Assembly: GCA_032433595.1 (NCBI GenBank)
Contig: JASWJB010000139.1
Location: 40,148 to 104,147, forward strand
Direction of reading: 5' to 3'
Origin: Conoideocrella luteorostrata
Taxonomy: Eukaryota > Ascomycota > Sordariomycetes > Hypocreales > Clavicipitaceae
Length of the DNA stretch: 64,000 nucleotides
Numbering within the stretch: position 1 is the first letter of the stretch; each line of letters opens with the position of its first letter. This document shows positions 1-10,700 of this stretch, in pieces. The position numbers and the translations under genes were made by a program. The notes under the pieces were generated by a model. It was given only the letters and a program-made list of their open reading frames with translations, did no database searches and was not told the DNA's origin.

Positions 1-1062
1 ATATAGCTTGTTCCTTTGGCTTGGGTGCTTATCAATTGCAATACAAGCAATGGGAGGGTCGAGGTCCTATTGATAAGACAGGCTCGGTATCACTTCCTGC
101 ATTTGCAAGGCGAGCCGAACATAAAGCATCACAACAATGATGGATCTCGGGTGCTCGCAGACATATCGACAGCAGCAGGATCGACCATATTTTAAGCAGA
201 AAGCTTATGGAAGAGCTCAACATGGAATAATATGTCGGGTACTGCTCTACAAGCAGCTTGTGATTACCGGAAACCAGATATTGTCAAGATGCTCCTGGAT
301 CGTGGCGGGAATCCCAACATTAGATTCCCGAACAGCGTATACAGCTTCCTGATCCTATCAACGACATGGAATAACCAGGAGTTAATTTTGATACACTTAC
401 TTGAGGCAAAGAATATTCATGTTAATATTCGAGTTGGTCCCGATAGATTATTCCCACTTCAGAGCGCGTGCGCCAACATGAATCTCCGTTACGTGGGAAA
501 ATTACTGGAAAAGGGCGCCGACATTGATGCCATCGACCCAGATAATAACCAGGCTATACATATGGCGGCGGCTGCCGGTAAGTCGACCGTCATCAATTTC
601 TTGCTCGAAAACAACGCCGAGGTCACCCAAAATAGCAAGCAAAAACAACTAGCCATACAGGAGGCTTTAAGGAACGGTAATATCTAGTGTGCCTCCCTGC
701 TTGCTGATACCGTTGCTTCCATCCTCAAGGCGTTGACGGATACAGCTAATGACGGGAATGACTTTGCCCTGCAGCGTGACGTGGACAGTCTTCGGCAACG
801 TGCAGATACCCTGCAGGCTGAAGTCGATTCATATCAGCTCGGAAACAGGAATTCACCTTACTCTATGCTTGGTACTAGTAGTATCCGTTCTTGTGAAAAC
901 TTGCCTAATCATATGTTCTTCAAACACGAGGGGTCTACTACTACTTTCAAAGAGCCTATCGAGGATATTGATACCACCAGGGAGAAGAAACCAAAGAAGA
1001 CAGGCCGCCCGTCCGGAGGAGTGGAATGCTCGAAGAATTTCGAGTGGGCAGTTCTAGACTAA
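1..1062 (+). pseudogene. Ankyrin-repeat protein relic (3' part)
   Basis: From about 232 the frame encodes ankyrin-type repeats: 'TALQAACDYRKPDIVKMLLD' and later 'QSACANMNLRYVGKLLEKGA' followed by an 'AIHMAAAAGKSTVINFLLEN' unit. The same frame has an in-frame TAA at 193-195 and a TAG at 685-687. After the TAG it stays open to 1062 and encodes a hydrophilic tail with a short heptad-like stretch ('LRQRADTLQAEVDSYQ'). Upstream, 3-125 is open in another frame. The simplest reading is the decayed 3' part of an ankyrin-domain gene starting outside the window; unrecognised introns could explain some of the breaks. It differs from the ankyrin repeats of the STAND gene at 7.7-11.3 kb, so it is not that gene's missing end. 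Confidence 0.5.
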
Positions 1063-1432
1063 GAACAGCTGTTACGAAGGCAATGGGAGAGGGAGTTGGG
1101 AGAAGAAAGTACGAAGAGAGTACCTCCCCCTCCGACGTTGCCTTGCTGGTTGTGTGTCAGACACGGCACACGTGAGTTTGTGGGCGTGTGCTTAATATCG
1201 ACAAACTACATAAAAACATTAATTCTATTTTTCTGACTAAGTTGCTGCAATTTAGCGCTTATACATCTGCTTATACCTCAGGCTATTAGTAACTGGTCCT
1301 TGCGTATCTTCGTGGGAGTGATCATATGCCATTATTTCTAAAACCTAATAGAGCATTGGTTCTCAATTAAGCCGTCTGGATGGGATTTTGATCACTAGGC
1401 AGAAGATATTCTGCTATCTTTTTCATCTACAG
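1063..1432. other. Intergenic, nothing recognised
   Basis: No coding region, RNA gene or repeat could be supported here. It separates the ankyrin relic from the 3' end of the tautomerase gene. Confidence 0.5.
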
Positions 1433-2002
1433 CTAGAATTTATTAGGCTCCTCACCCTCCTTTAGCAAACTCTTCAAATATTTCTTTTCCTTTAGTTCCT
1501 GCAGCATCTCGGCGAAATCCTCCATGCCACTCCTCTCGCTCATTTGCTTGATAAATGACAGCTGATCTTGAAGCCAATCATTTTCCTTGCCAGCTTCAGG
1601 GAGAGTCATGCCGCCCTCACGGATGGCCACCATCGGTATAAAAGTCACCATGAGTAGCCTTCTGATAGCCGTCTCGCCTCCGAATTCATCCCCTGCAAGC
1701 GTATGCCCATTAACTGCGTTGTACCACGCATCCTCAATCTTGCCAGCGAGTGTTTCGAAATCCGACTTCAAGCGCGCTGGAGAAGTGCGAACAGTGCAAA
1801 TAATACGGTTCGAATTGACAGTACGTGGCTTACCAGCCGTGAAATAGGTTTGGTCTCTAGGATCGTGCGCAATAAAACGCACATGTACGAAAAAAGAAGG
1901 CGTAGTGAAAGTTGTACAGTGCAAATCAGTGATGGACTTGGCGAGGGTTTGCCTCTGCTCGATAGTCAACGGATAGGAGTGATATACTTCATACAGAGGC
2001 AT
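1433..2002 (-). CDS. Fungal tautomerase (cis-CaaD-like, tautomerase_3 family)
   Basis: A 189-residue protein beginning Met-Pro ('MPLYEVYHSYPLT'). After Met removal this leaves the N-terminal proline that is the general acid/base of the 4-oxalocrotonate tautomerase superfamily. The segments 'LHCTTFTTPSFFVHVRFI' and 'GKPRTVNSNRII' are typical of the fungal tautomerase_3 group related to cis-3-chloroacrylic acid dehalogenase. The frame is open further upstream, but only the start at 2002 gives Met-Pro, so it was chosen. No signal peptide is visible, so it is probably cytosolic. The C-terminal ~45 residues are charged and helical ('LQELKEKKYLKSLLKEGEE'). The natural substrate is unknown. The gene stands alone between repeats, with no operon-like partner. 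Confidence 0.75.
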   Translation of the reverse strand: MPLYEVYHSYPLTIEQRQTLAKSITDLHCTTFTTPSFFVHVRFIAHDPRDQTYFTAGKPRTVNSNRIICTVRTSPARLKSDFETLAGKIEDAWYNAVNGHTLAGDEFGGETAIRRLLMVTFIPMVAIREGGMTLPEAGKENDWLQDQLSFIKQMSERSGMEDFAEMLQELKEKKYLKSLLKEGEEPNKF

Positions 2003-2652
2003 CTCGCTATAGATTTTTGACTGTTTCTGACTCCAATGGCCGATTCTCGCTCTAGCTGGGTACCTGAAGAGTTGAGGCTGACAAGGTCTTCGAAAGTTGA
2101 ACAAGGTGGTGCACTGGGGTTCACCAACTAACGGTTGAAAAGGTCTACAGTATGATGAGGGGGGAAGGTTGTATTTCCATGCCACTTGCAAATGAGCTCA
2201 AATCACGCCTGGGGTTGGGCCAAAGAGGCGTACTCAAGAAGGGAGTAGTATGGATGATTTGTCATCGTATTTGTTTGTCGTCCCATTGGCACCTGCATTG
2301 GAGCCAATAGGTTCACGAATACACGTGATTCTCTGGATTACATACAGATGAACCAGCGTTGCATCAAGTTCGGGGTGGCCAGGAATGGGAAAAAAGAAAT
2401 GACGGCCGACTTGGACTGGAGCAAGGCAGAGGACCATCGAAATGCGGCTTAAGTGATGGCGACAAAGAGTCCAATCTGACGGGTTCGGGTATAAGGGAAG
2501 CGAAAAACATTTGGAGGCAAGTTGAAAGGGACGCAAGGGAGCAACAAGCCGCTTATTTTGTGGAACGGCGGGAAGATGACTGTATGGTGGTTTAGCTAGA
2601 ATAAATCTGAGCTTTGTTCACAAGTGAGGTTTTTTTTTTAAACTGGAGGAAT
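2003..2652. other. Intergenic, upstream of the tautomerase gene
   Basis: No gene supported. It holds the 5' flank of the tautomerase gene and ends at the GGAAT target duplication of the first solo LTR. A T run lies at 2630-2639. Confidence 0.5.
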
Positions 2653-2857
2653 TGTGGGTTGCACAGGGAGTGCAACAGGTGATCTAGACCAACTGCTTCA
2701 AAATAGAATATATTCAATAAGTCAAGTAGGTTATCTAAGAAGGAAGAAAAGAAGTCATAGTGGAAGGCACGATATCGTCGTATAAATATCGTGGCTTAAA
2801 GGTGACCACGTGATAGGCTCCGTGCTTCCTATTGTGCTTGGCGGCGATATTCCAACA
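2653..2857 (-). mobile_element. Solo LTR copy 1 (copia-like, 205 bp)
   Basis: Read on the minus strand it begins TGTTGGAAT and ends CCCACA, the TG...CA boundary of Ty1/copia-type LTRs. It is flanked by a perfect 5-bp direct repeat, GGAAT (2648-2652 and 2858-2862), which marks a complete single insertion. Internal landmarks shared with the other copies are TGATCTAGA, a TTTATA-like box and CACGTG. No internal retroelement sequence remains, so it is a solo LTR. Confidence 0.9.
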
Positions 2858-2900
2858 GGAATGAAGTGATGAAATGTCTTTGTTCTTGTCCTGGGAGTAA

Positions 2901-3410
2901 CTATGTCGCCTGCCGGACGAAGTTTCTTGAACCCTTCACTCTATGGCTTTCTTTGCCGCTCAGGTCGTTCCCAGATTCATCAACTTCAGAGAGAATTGCC
3001 AAGAGGGAGGAGATATCGTTAAGAAGAGCAGGCTCTGTGATGCAGCTACCAAATAAGGCGTACTTCCTTTCCCGGCCGGTTTTCCAAACAGTCTTGCAAG
3101 CTCCTGAGAAGCATTCTTGTGTCTCCTGGGCCAATGAAATCAGCTGTGGTGTAAATAACCCTACGAAGTTCACAGATGAATGAGCCAGAAATGCAATGGC
3201 ACTCCCCGGGTCGTGTTTCGTTACGTGCCGCCAACCCTGGGGCTTCTTCATAGTCCATCATGGCTTCACAAACCATGGTGACTAATGTTGGATCATACAT
3301 TCCTTCCGAAATATGCCACTTATTCGCAAGCGAAATCACTCTGCGCCGAGTAGAGGCGTCTCTACAGTAGGACCCAATGAAGTAAAGGGTCTTGCATAGT
3401 GACTGTCACG
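2901..3410 (-). pseudogene. Relic of the C-terminal part of a fungal Zn2Cys6 regulator
   Basis: The minus strand from about 3400 reads a segment like the C-terminus of many fungal-specific regulators: 'LYFIGSYCRDASTRRRVIS', then 'ANKWHISEGMYDPTLVTMVCEAMMDYEEA'. After 'EEAP' the reading must shift frame (near 3245) to continue through 'GWRHVTKHDPG' to a stop at 2901. Directly upstream is an in-frame TGA, and no DNA-binding domain is present nearby. I infer a truncated, frameshifted remnant between two solo LTRs. The family assignment rests on the general pattern of this C-terminal region and is tentative. Confidence 0.35.
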
Positions 3411-3973
3411 ACTGGGTTCTGATATAGCAGAGTGATGAACAAGACTTCTGATGTATTCGTTACTTCGTAGCAGCAAGGTAGCGCTCTATTGTTGACGGTC
3501 TTAATCTCTGACCTTCCAAAGATTTGGTCCTCTCCTCCCTACTTATGCTCGTCGCTACCCCGCAGCGAAGAGTTTGCTAGCTGCATGATACTCTCTCTCC
3601 AGTAGCCTTAGGTGCACTACTAGTTCCGCGGCCCCGCGGGAATCGTTGAATGCCCTCACAGGTGGTAGTCTCTGACAGTGACAGTGAAAAGGAAAAGTAA
3701 GTCGAAGATAGTTTTGTCCCACATGACGACTCGAATAGCTGCTCTGCCAAAGACATCATCCGCAGAAACAGGTAGTCGAATTTGTCGAAATCCAGCATTG
3801 ACAATTTTGTTGGAGCACAATTTGGTGAATATGGCAATGCCGATACACACGATTTCAAGAATAGAAATGCCCTGAGTGTCAGCCTGGCTCACAATGCTAC
3901 AGGTCTTCCACTACTCAAATTCGGCTCTATAAACGCGAAACTCCTTCCTGTAGGCGACACATGTGTCAACATC
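3411..3973. other. Intergenic, probable degraded DNA
   Basis: Short open frames on both strands (for example 3656-3892 minus) show no family signature. No promoter or RNA gene could be identified. It ends at the ACATC target duplication of the next LTR. Confidence 0.4.
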
Positions 3974-4178
3974 TGTTGGAATCCCTCCGTCAAGCACAAT
4001 AGGAAGCGCGGAGCAGGTCACGTGTCCTTTCGGCCACGGTATTTTTACGGCGATATCGAGCCTTCCACCTTGACTTGTTTTCTCCTTCTTCTTTAGATAG
4101 ATTTGGATACACCGTTTTTGCATTTTTGAAGAAGCATTTGATCTAGATCAACCCTGCAAACACCCTGTGCAACCCACA
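3974..4178 (+). mobile_element. Solo LTR copy 2 (copia-like, 205 bp)
   Basis: Same family as the copy at 2653-2857, in plus orientation: begins TGTTGGAATCCC and ends ACCCACA. A perfect 5-bp target duplication ACATC flanks it (3969-3973 and 4179-4183). Shared internal motifs are CACGTG, TTTTTACGGCGATATCGAG and TGATCTAGATCA. Confidence 0.9.
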
Positions 4179-6326
4179 ACATCTCTCCGTGAGGGATCCA
4201 TATTATTGCAAGCGCGCGAGAAGCCACCTACGGCATGCGCGGAAAGCCCTACTAGTAGTTCATATGCTGAAGAAAGTTGGTGATCGGAAAGATTTCCTCA
4301 TCAGTCTCTCGAGTTGATGGATCATTTATTGCAGGTTGAAGGTCGTCTAGTGTGTTAACGAAATGTGTGATTGGTATGTACGGCTGTCGTATCCATGGCA
4401 CTCTCCTCCGATCGATGTAAATCTCTTGCAAATCAGCCTCGTCTCTTCGCATTTTACACGCCTGATTCTGCGTTGAGCTGGTAAGTTGTGAGTTCTCAAT
4501 GGAGGGTTTAATGCAATGAATAGGCTGCCCGCGAACTTGCACGTCATACATTCTGTCTTCACCTTTGGTGCCCATCTTATTTTCCGGCCTGGACGTAAAT
4601 GCTCTGGCTCATCCATTGCCGAAGTACAAATTTGGGATCCCCTTTAGTATTCTGGATCTTATGCCCACGCATAGGCCATCTAATGCTTAGTGTTAAGCGA
4701 TGGAGACTATCAGGTTGCAAATAACGTGGAAAACGGGAAACAGATGAACGACTGGTCTGATGGAAAATGAATATCCCTGATCGTTGACTAAGTCAATTTC
4801 GGTTCTACCTGCTCTGGGTACTTCCGAATTCCTAATCTCTCTAAATCTAATAAGACTACTCTCATACATCTGTGAGGGCTACTTAGCTAATAAAACCAAC
4901 AAAATTAAAGATACTTCTTATACCGCCTATATTATTAATGAAAAGATGTCCTAATAGGTTCATTGCTTACTTACAAATCGCAACGTCGTACCAGCTAGAT
5001 CTAGGTAGGCTACGCTGTTCACTAGAAGTCACTACCCGAATGTAGGGGGCATAGGTCAGGGATGCATGCGCAGCCCTGTGGGATTTATGAAAGAAGCCCA
5101 TGAGAGCATCTGGAGATTTTGGACACTACTATGCATGAGCGGTATGCTATTCTAGACGACCATCGTTCCAGCTCTTACGGACACAAGATGGTTAGTCGTC
5201 CAACTTCGTCGGTAGTCGATTGATTTGCGGGTTGTGCTCCGGTCTGCTGTGTTGTTTTTATCAACCAACGTCCATATTATTCCACATATGGGGGGCTGAG
5301 CCTCCGCGAACTATTAGTAGATAGATGGCAGTGCACTGCACCTGTCGCTCGTGAGAACAGCTAATGATGGACGAGCGTAGTGTAAAGACGGCGGCCACCA
5401 AGCTGTATATCGTAGCGACCTGCTTTCGATATGGTTGGCAGCACTGAGCGTGGGTCGAGCGGATGGAAGTATTGACAAAGTACAATGTACTAGAAAGCCC
5501 TTTGGCAGATAAACCTCAGAATACGAGATATGACTGCAATGAAAGGCGTCTAAAACTATTGCGTTAATGAGAACTAGAGTCAGAGAGAAACTAGCGTAGC
5601 AGTGGAAATTGGCACAATGGAATAGAAAAAATTCCATGATATCGATACTTCCGAATTCCTGCTATTGTAGAGAGTGTGTGATAGTTTTATTCTTTAATTC
5701 AACCCTTAGATTTCAGCGATATCCCACAATTTATAACCTAGCTGAAACCCTCCTGCAGCCACCTAACAAGCTCGTTCAGCTGTCCATAAATATTCTCACC
5801 AATCTAACTCTTCGGGGCACTGGTCTTCCTGACAGAAGCAAGCCTTGGCGCAAGAAAATCAAAACCATCCTTTTCCCAGCTATTAACCTCCGGCCATGCT
5901 TAATTAACCGCCCTTGTATTGTTTAAAGTTACATGCACTTGCCTAATAGCAGCAAAATATAATATCAAAAGCACTAGTAAGTACAAAAATTGCATATTAC
6001 TTTAGCAAGAGCGCTCTTTATTTAGCGAGGGTATCACTATGTATCTCCAAGAGTTATTTTTAATAAAACTGCTCTAACTTTCAGAGCCTTGATATATCGG
6101 AGTACGAAAATTTAATATTAAAGCAAGAATTAAGTGCTGAAAGAGGTTTCACAGCTAATTCATCTCCCGAGTTACAAAATCTCTTGCATCGTTAATGCTT
6201 TGTCGTCCTTGGGGTGTGCAATGAAAGCTAGTTGGCTTGGAGAGTGTCACAGGCTATATAAAATGCATTATTCACGCTATTAGTGTGGAGCTTCACCTTT
6301 TGCTGAATTTTGTGACAGAGAGTAAC
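4179..6326. other. AT-rich gene-poor stretch
   Basis: About 2.1 kb with no supported gene. A 107-residue open frame at 4252-4575 (minus, true ATG) has no recognisable signature and is not called. 4790-5000 and 5640-6200 are visibly AT-rich with many stops in all frames, as expected of old mobile-element debris. No tRNA or rRNA is recognised. Confidence 0.45.
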
Positions 6327-6760
6327 TGTGGGTTGCACAGGGATGTGCAGCGATCTAGATCGTTGGCTTCAAGTTTAATATATTGTTAAGGACTCGAGCT
6401 TAAGCTCGCGTCCCTGCAAAGGCGCGCTGCGAGCTTAGAGCGGAGGGGCAAGACAGTGTACCCCTGTCAGGGGTACACCTTAGCGCGGTAGTCCGGCAAC
6501 GCAGAGAAGAGAGGAAGGGAGCTCCTTGCTCCCTTCTCTCTTTCCTGTCTCTTTCCTTAAGCTTATAGATATTACAATTGACGCTTGTTTGCAGATGCCC
6601 CAAGGCCAGTCCTTTACATACATATTCATAAGTCTCTGTTTCTTAGAAGAAAACAAGTCAAGGTGGGAGGCACGATATCGTCGTATTAATATCGTGGCTG
6701 AAAGGTGACCACGTGATGCGCTCTGTGCTTTCTATTGTGCTTGGCGGCAGGATTCCAACA
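6327..6760 (-). mobile_element. Solo LTR copy 3, split by a nested insertion
   Basis: Minus-strand member of the TGTTGGAAT...CCCACA family with a perfect 5-bp target duplication GTAAC (6322-6326 and 6761-6765). It is 434 bp instead of about 205 bp because roughly 235 bp of foreign sequence interrupts it at the AATATATT site. The outer parts align with copy 1 on both sides (GGTTGCACAGGG... and ...GGCACGATATCGTCGTA). Confidence 0.85.
6384..6618. mobile_element. Insertion nested inside solo LTR copy 3 (possible second LTR family)
   Basis: The inserted block begins TGTTAAGGACTCGAG and can be ended at TTTACA, giving a TG...CA element of about 235 bp. The flanks TATAT (6379-6383) and TACAT (6619-6623) match at 4 of 5 positions, as expected of an ageing target duplication. 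It has GC-rich inverted stretches and a GAGAGAAG/CTTCTCTC region. The exact ends are inferred because the flank is AT-rich. Confidence 0.5.
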
Positions 6761-6765
6761 GTAAC

Positions 6766-6923
6766 TGCAGGAAGTACAGGGCTTCGGGTGGCGAGGGTAT
6801 CGATACCGGAAGGTGAAGCAAAACAATGTGCAAAACAATTCAATTCATCTGTGACTATCTAAGAGAAAAGAAGAAGAAGAAGAGGAATGCCCCCAAACAC
6901 GCTGTATAAAAGAGGCGCTCTAT
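6766..6923 (+). repeat. Second repeat family, copy A (promoter-like end)
   Basis: Shares with 16965-17117 an ordered set of blocks: GGAAG.ACAGGGCTTC, ATTCAATTCAT, AAGAAGAAGAGGA and AATGCCCCC...GTATAAAAGAGGCGCTCTA. The TATAAAAG box near the end is typical of an LTR promoter. LTR copy 3 is inserted just at its left edge, so this repeat is older than that LTR. The full boundaries are not clear. Confidence 0.6.
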
Positions 6924-7074
6924 TTCAATAAGAAAGAATTATTTATTCTTCTTCACCCATAGGGTCATCTCAATGCGTAGTACAGAATTAAATGCCGGAT
7001 ATACCCCCGGGTAACAACCGTGACCCATACATAGGTCCAAGACTCTTTCCTTTTTCCAAATAATGCGTGAGAGA

Positions 7075-7124
7075 TGCGTGCACGGGCCACTATTACATTA
7101 ATGTAACAGTGGCCCGTGCACGCA
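7075..7124. repeat. 24-bp inverted repeat, perfect hairpin potential
   Basis: The left arm TGCGTGCACGGGCCACT-ATTACAT and the right arm are reverse complements with one mismatch over 24 bp and a 2-bp centre. No coding context was seen. It may be the head-to-head termini of a DNA element or a fold-back remnant. The surrounding 6924-7542 holds no gene. A perfect 16-bp palindrome TACGGAGTACTCCGTA lies at 7183-7198. Confidence 0.8.
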
Positions 7125-7542
7125 AACAGGGTCGTCCCCGCCCCGTGAGCAAATTAGCACCCTACCACATTGCGAAATGCGTTACGGAGTACTCCGTACA
7201 TTAACTATGTAATTATTTTATTAATTTTCTTAGCTGAATTTAGCTCTTCTATAGTAAATTAAATATGTATTTTGATGACCCAAAACGTACACCCAAAACT
7301 CACGTATGTTGGAGTCTGACACACACCCAGTAACGCTCCGTACACTCCGTGAAAGGCCCTCGTAGAGACCTTCCGTAATTCCTAGAGACATTTCTCTTGC
7401 CGAAATCAAATAGTCTAACAGCTCACTCGTCGGTTATCGAGTTGCCGAACACTTCAAATAAACATACTAAGTAGGGATATAATGCACTGGACACACTTGA
7501 TAAAATTTCGGGCAAAAACTTTCCTGAATTCTTGACTGCCTG

Positions 7543-7736
7543 TGTTGGAATTCCGCCAAGCACAATAGAAAGCACTGAGCACCTCACGTGGTTACCTTTC
7601 TGCTACGATATTTATACCACGATATCTAGCTTCACACCTTTACTTGTTTTCTTCTTCTTAGATATACAGAGACTAATGAATATATTCAATTTGAAGCCGA
7701 TGATCTAGATCATTGCACAACCCTGTGCGACCCACA
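7543..7736 (+). mobile_element. Solo LTR copy 4 truncating the STAND gene
   Basis: Plus-orientation copy of the TGTTGGAAT...CCCACA family, 194 bp. Unlike the other four copies its flanks do not match (GCCTG on the left, ATCAG on the right). Its right edge falls inside the last ankyrin repeat of the STAND gene, whose stop codon at 7710 lies in LTR sequence. Missing target duplication fits recombination between two LTR copies that removed or exchanged the DNA to the left. Confidence 0.85.
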
Positions 7737-10700
7737 ATCAGCGCCTTTATCGAGCAACAGCTTGACTATGTCACGACGCCCCAGTTCGGTGGCTATACAT
7801 AGTGGTGTATTGCCACCATCATTTTTTGCCTCGATATCAGCGCCTTTATCGAGCAACAGCTTGACTGTGTCGCAACGCCCCAGTCCGGTGGCTATACATA
7901 GTGGTGTATTGCCACCATCATTGTTTGCCTCGATATCAGCGACTTTATCGAGCAACAGCTTGACTGTGTCACAACGCCCCAGTCCGGTGGCTATACATAG
8001 TTGTGTGTAGCCAGAAATATCTTTTGCCTCGATATTGGCCCCTTTATCAAGCAACAGCTTAACTGTTTCACAATCCCCCTGGCCGGCGGCTATACATAGT
8101 GGTGTGTAGCTAAAAATATCTTTTGCCTCGACATCAGCGCCTTTATCGAGCAACAGCTTAACTGTGTCGCAAAGCCTCCGTCTGGCGGCTATACATAGTG
8201 GTGTATTGCCATCATCATTTTTTGTCTCGATATCAGCGCCTTTATCGAGCAACAGCTTGACTATTTCACAATCCCCCAGGCCAGCGGCTATGCAAAGTGG
8301 TGTGTAGCTAAAAATATCTTTTGCCTCGATATTAGCGCCTTTATCGAGCAACAGCTTGACCATGTCGCGCTGCCCCCATCTGGCGGCTAAACATAGTGGT
8401 GTGTCGCCACCATCATTTTTTGCCTCGATATTGGCCCCTCTATCAAGCAACAGCTTAACTGTGCCATAGCGCGCATGCTGGGCAGCCCAAAACAACGGCG
8501 TCTTATCATTCTTTCCCCTCACTTCAGTGTTGGCACCATTGTCAAGCAGTAGTTTAACCACTGCCTCATGCCCCTCTGCGGCGGCGGAAAAAAGAAGTTC
8601 CCCACGAACCTTGTCCACTGGATCGGCCTTGGCTCCCCTCATTAGTGCTTCAGATACACCCTGTTGCCCGGCACAAAGAGCATATGATATTGGTGTTCCT
8701 TTAATGTTATCTTTCGAGGCAGCTTTGGCCCCTTTCTCTATGAGACGTTCAACGACGGCCAGATGGCCATTCCAAGCGGCGTAAGACAGCGGCGTTCGGC
8801 CGTATACGTCCCTTGCCTCAATTTTGGCTCCTTTTAGAAGCCATGGCCTGATAGTCTTTTTGATTTGAAACCTTGGGCCCTTGATTAATAGTTGTACAAC
8901 ACCGTCAAATCCATTCATCGAAGCCCAAGACAGTGCCGATCGCCGGTACGTGCTGTCTCTGGAATTTATATCATTATTATATAATGCAAGCTGGAGCCTC
9001 ACAATTTGCTCGACTCCAAAATAGGAGGCAAGAATAAGGGTCGTGAAATCCTTAGGGAAATCCGTGTGTGTGCTCGCCCAGTAAACCCTAAACCAGGTAC
9101 CACAACGCCTTGAATCCACGTCACAGATTTTCTGCGCTGATTCTATAACAATGCTGTCATTGATATTTCCTGCCCGGAAATGGGCAGCCCAGTTTCTGGC
9201 AGAGTACTCGAGAAAAACGTGACCACAAAGATAGTCAGATATTTCCCTGTCCTGGTCTCTATTTGATGGGCTAATCCTGACGTACAGAGGCTTGGTCTCA
9301 AACTCAGGAAAGAGCAAGTACAAGATACAGATCTGGCAAAGAATGCGATTGGATTCTTGTGGGTGAAGTGAGGATTTCCACTTGAGTCGAGAAGAACTTG
9401 CCTCAGCTTCGTGTGATGGGGGATCGGAATCATGCTTCGGGGTTAAGAATTCCCTCGCAGTCTGATGCAGGAGATAAACTTTGGAGTCTGTGACAGTTAT
9501 GAAAAGACCGCAAAGTCCTCTTATGTACTCGTAGATGCGGTTCTCGGGTCTGACCTCATGGGATGTATGGTTTTGTCGAATTGCTAACGCCAAGTCTATT
9601 TCCGCCAGAGTCAAGGGCCAAGCTGCCGCAACGACAATGTGCAGCAATGTTTTTGCTTCCTCCGGATTCCTACTCTTGGCTAGAATCTTCTCATATGCCT
9701 CTTCGACCGTTTGTGGAAGCGAGTGGGTGAGTCGGCGTATTTCAGCCTCACTGATCTTGTGGCTGATTTCGTTTTCAATCCACTCCAATGTGAGATAAAC
9801 CCACAGATACGTCTGGTTTGGGACACTTCGTAGCCCTTGGAAGAGCAGTTCTTGCTCCCTTGCAGTGAGATGCAGGTTACGTTGGATACTTGAAACCTTG
9901 TGTTCTATGTACACATCAATTTCTCGGGAAATATTTAGTGTCTCGGCGCTGCTTTCTCCTCTGAGATGGATGACAGGCAGTCCGGGGATTTTGAGAGGCT
10001 GAAAGCCCCGCTTAATATCGTCATAAGGTCGACTAGTGATGAGGAATTTCAGGTTGGTATTTGTTTTTGTATCATTTTCTGGGCCGTAGAATTTGCAAAG
10101 TGCATTCGCAAAGTCTTGCCGCTCGTGGTGTTGGCATTCATCAAATGCATCAAGAATACAGACTATTTCGCCAGCATTCTGATCTTGTGAAATTTCAACC
10201 AGGATGTCCCAGAGCTCCCAGAGCTCATAATATGAACTGTTGGGGAATACATTGAATGCGTTGAAGCGCCGAACAATTTCGTCGGAGAATCGGTCCTCTT
10301 GCAAAGTAAAGATCTGATGTAAGATGCAACTGAGTGCGCTTTTTGCGCTCCTCTGATCCTCAAAGTCATCTTTGAAGAAGAAGTAGCAGGTTGTTGAGTT
10401 TGCCGCCGGAAGAATGGAATCAGCGAGGTATTTTGCCAAAACAGACTTTCCACAGCCTGGATTTGCGGAAACCCAGAGCATGCACGACGATTTGCTTGCT
10501 CGCCACTCTTTGAAAGCGCTGTGACCTACAAACCAGTCGCAAGTTCCCTCAATACGATCTGGATTCCTGTTTTTTCTATGTTTATACGGCGAGGTTCGAA
10601 GGGTTCGAAGAATATCACTTCTAGTCTTGAGGGGTTTATCAGGTTGAGCTTTTGCAAGAAACGTCAGTCTATTTAATACATATATATAGGTGTTAATGTT

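Noticed and set aside
4252..4575. 107-residue minus-strand open frame with ATG
   Set aside because: No family motif, no introns or neighbours supporting it, in AT-rich repeat debris; could be chance.
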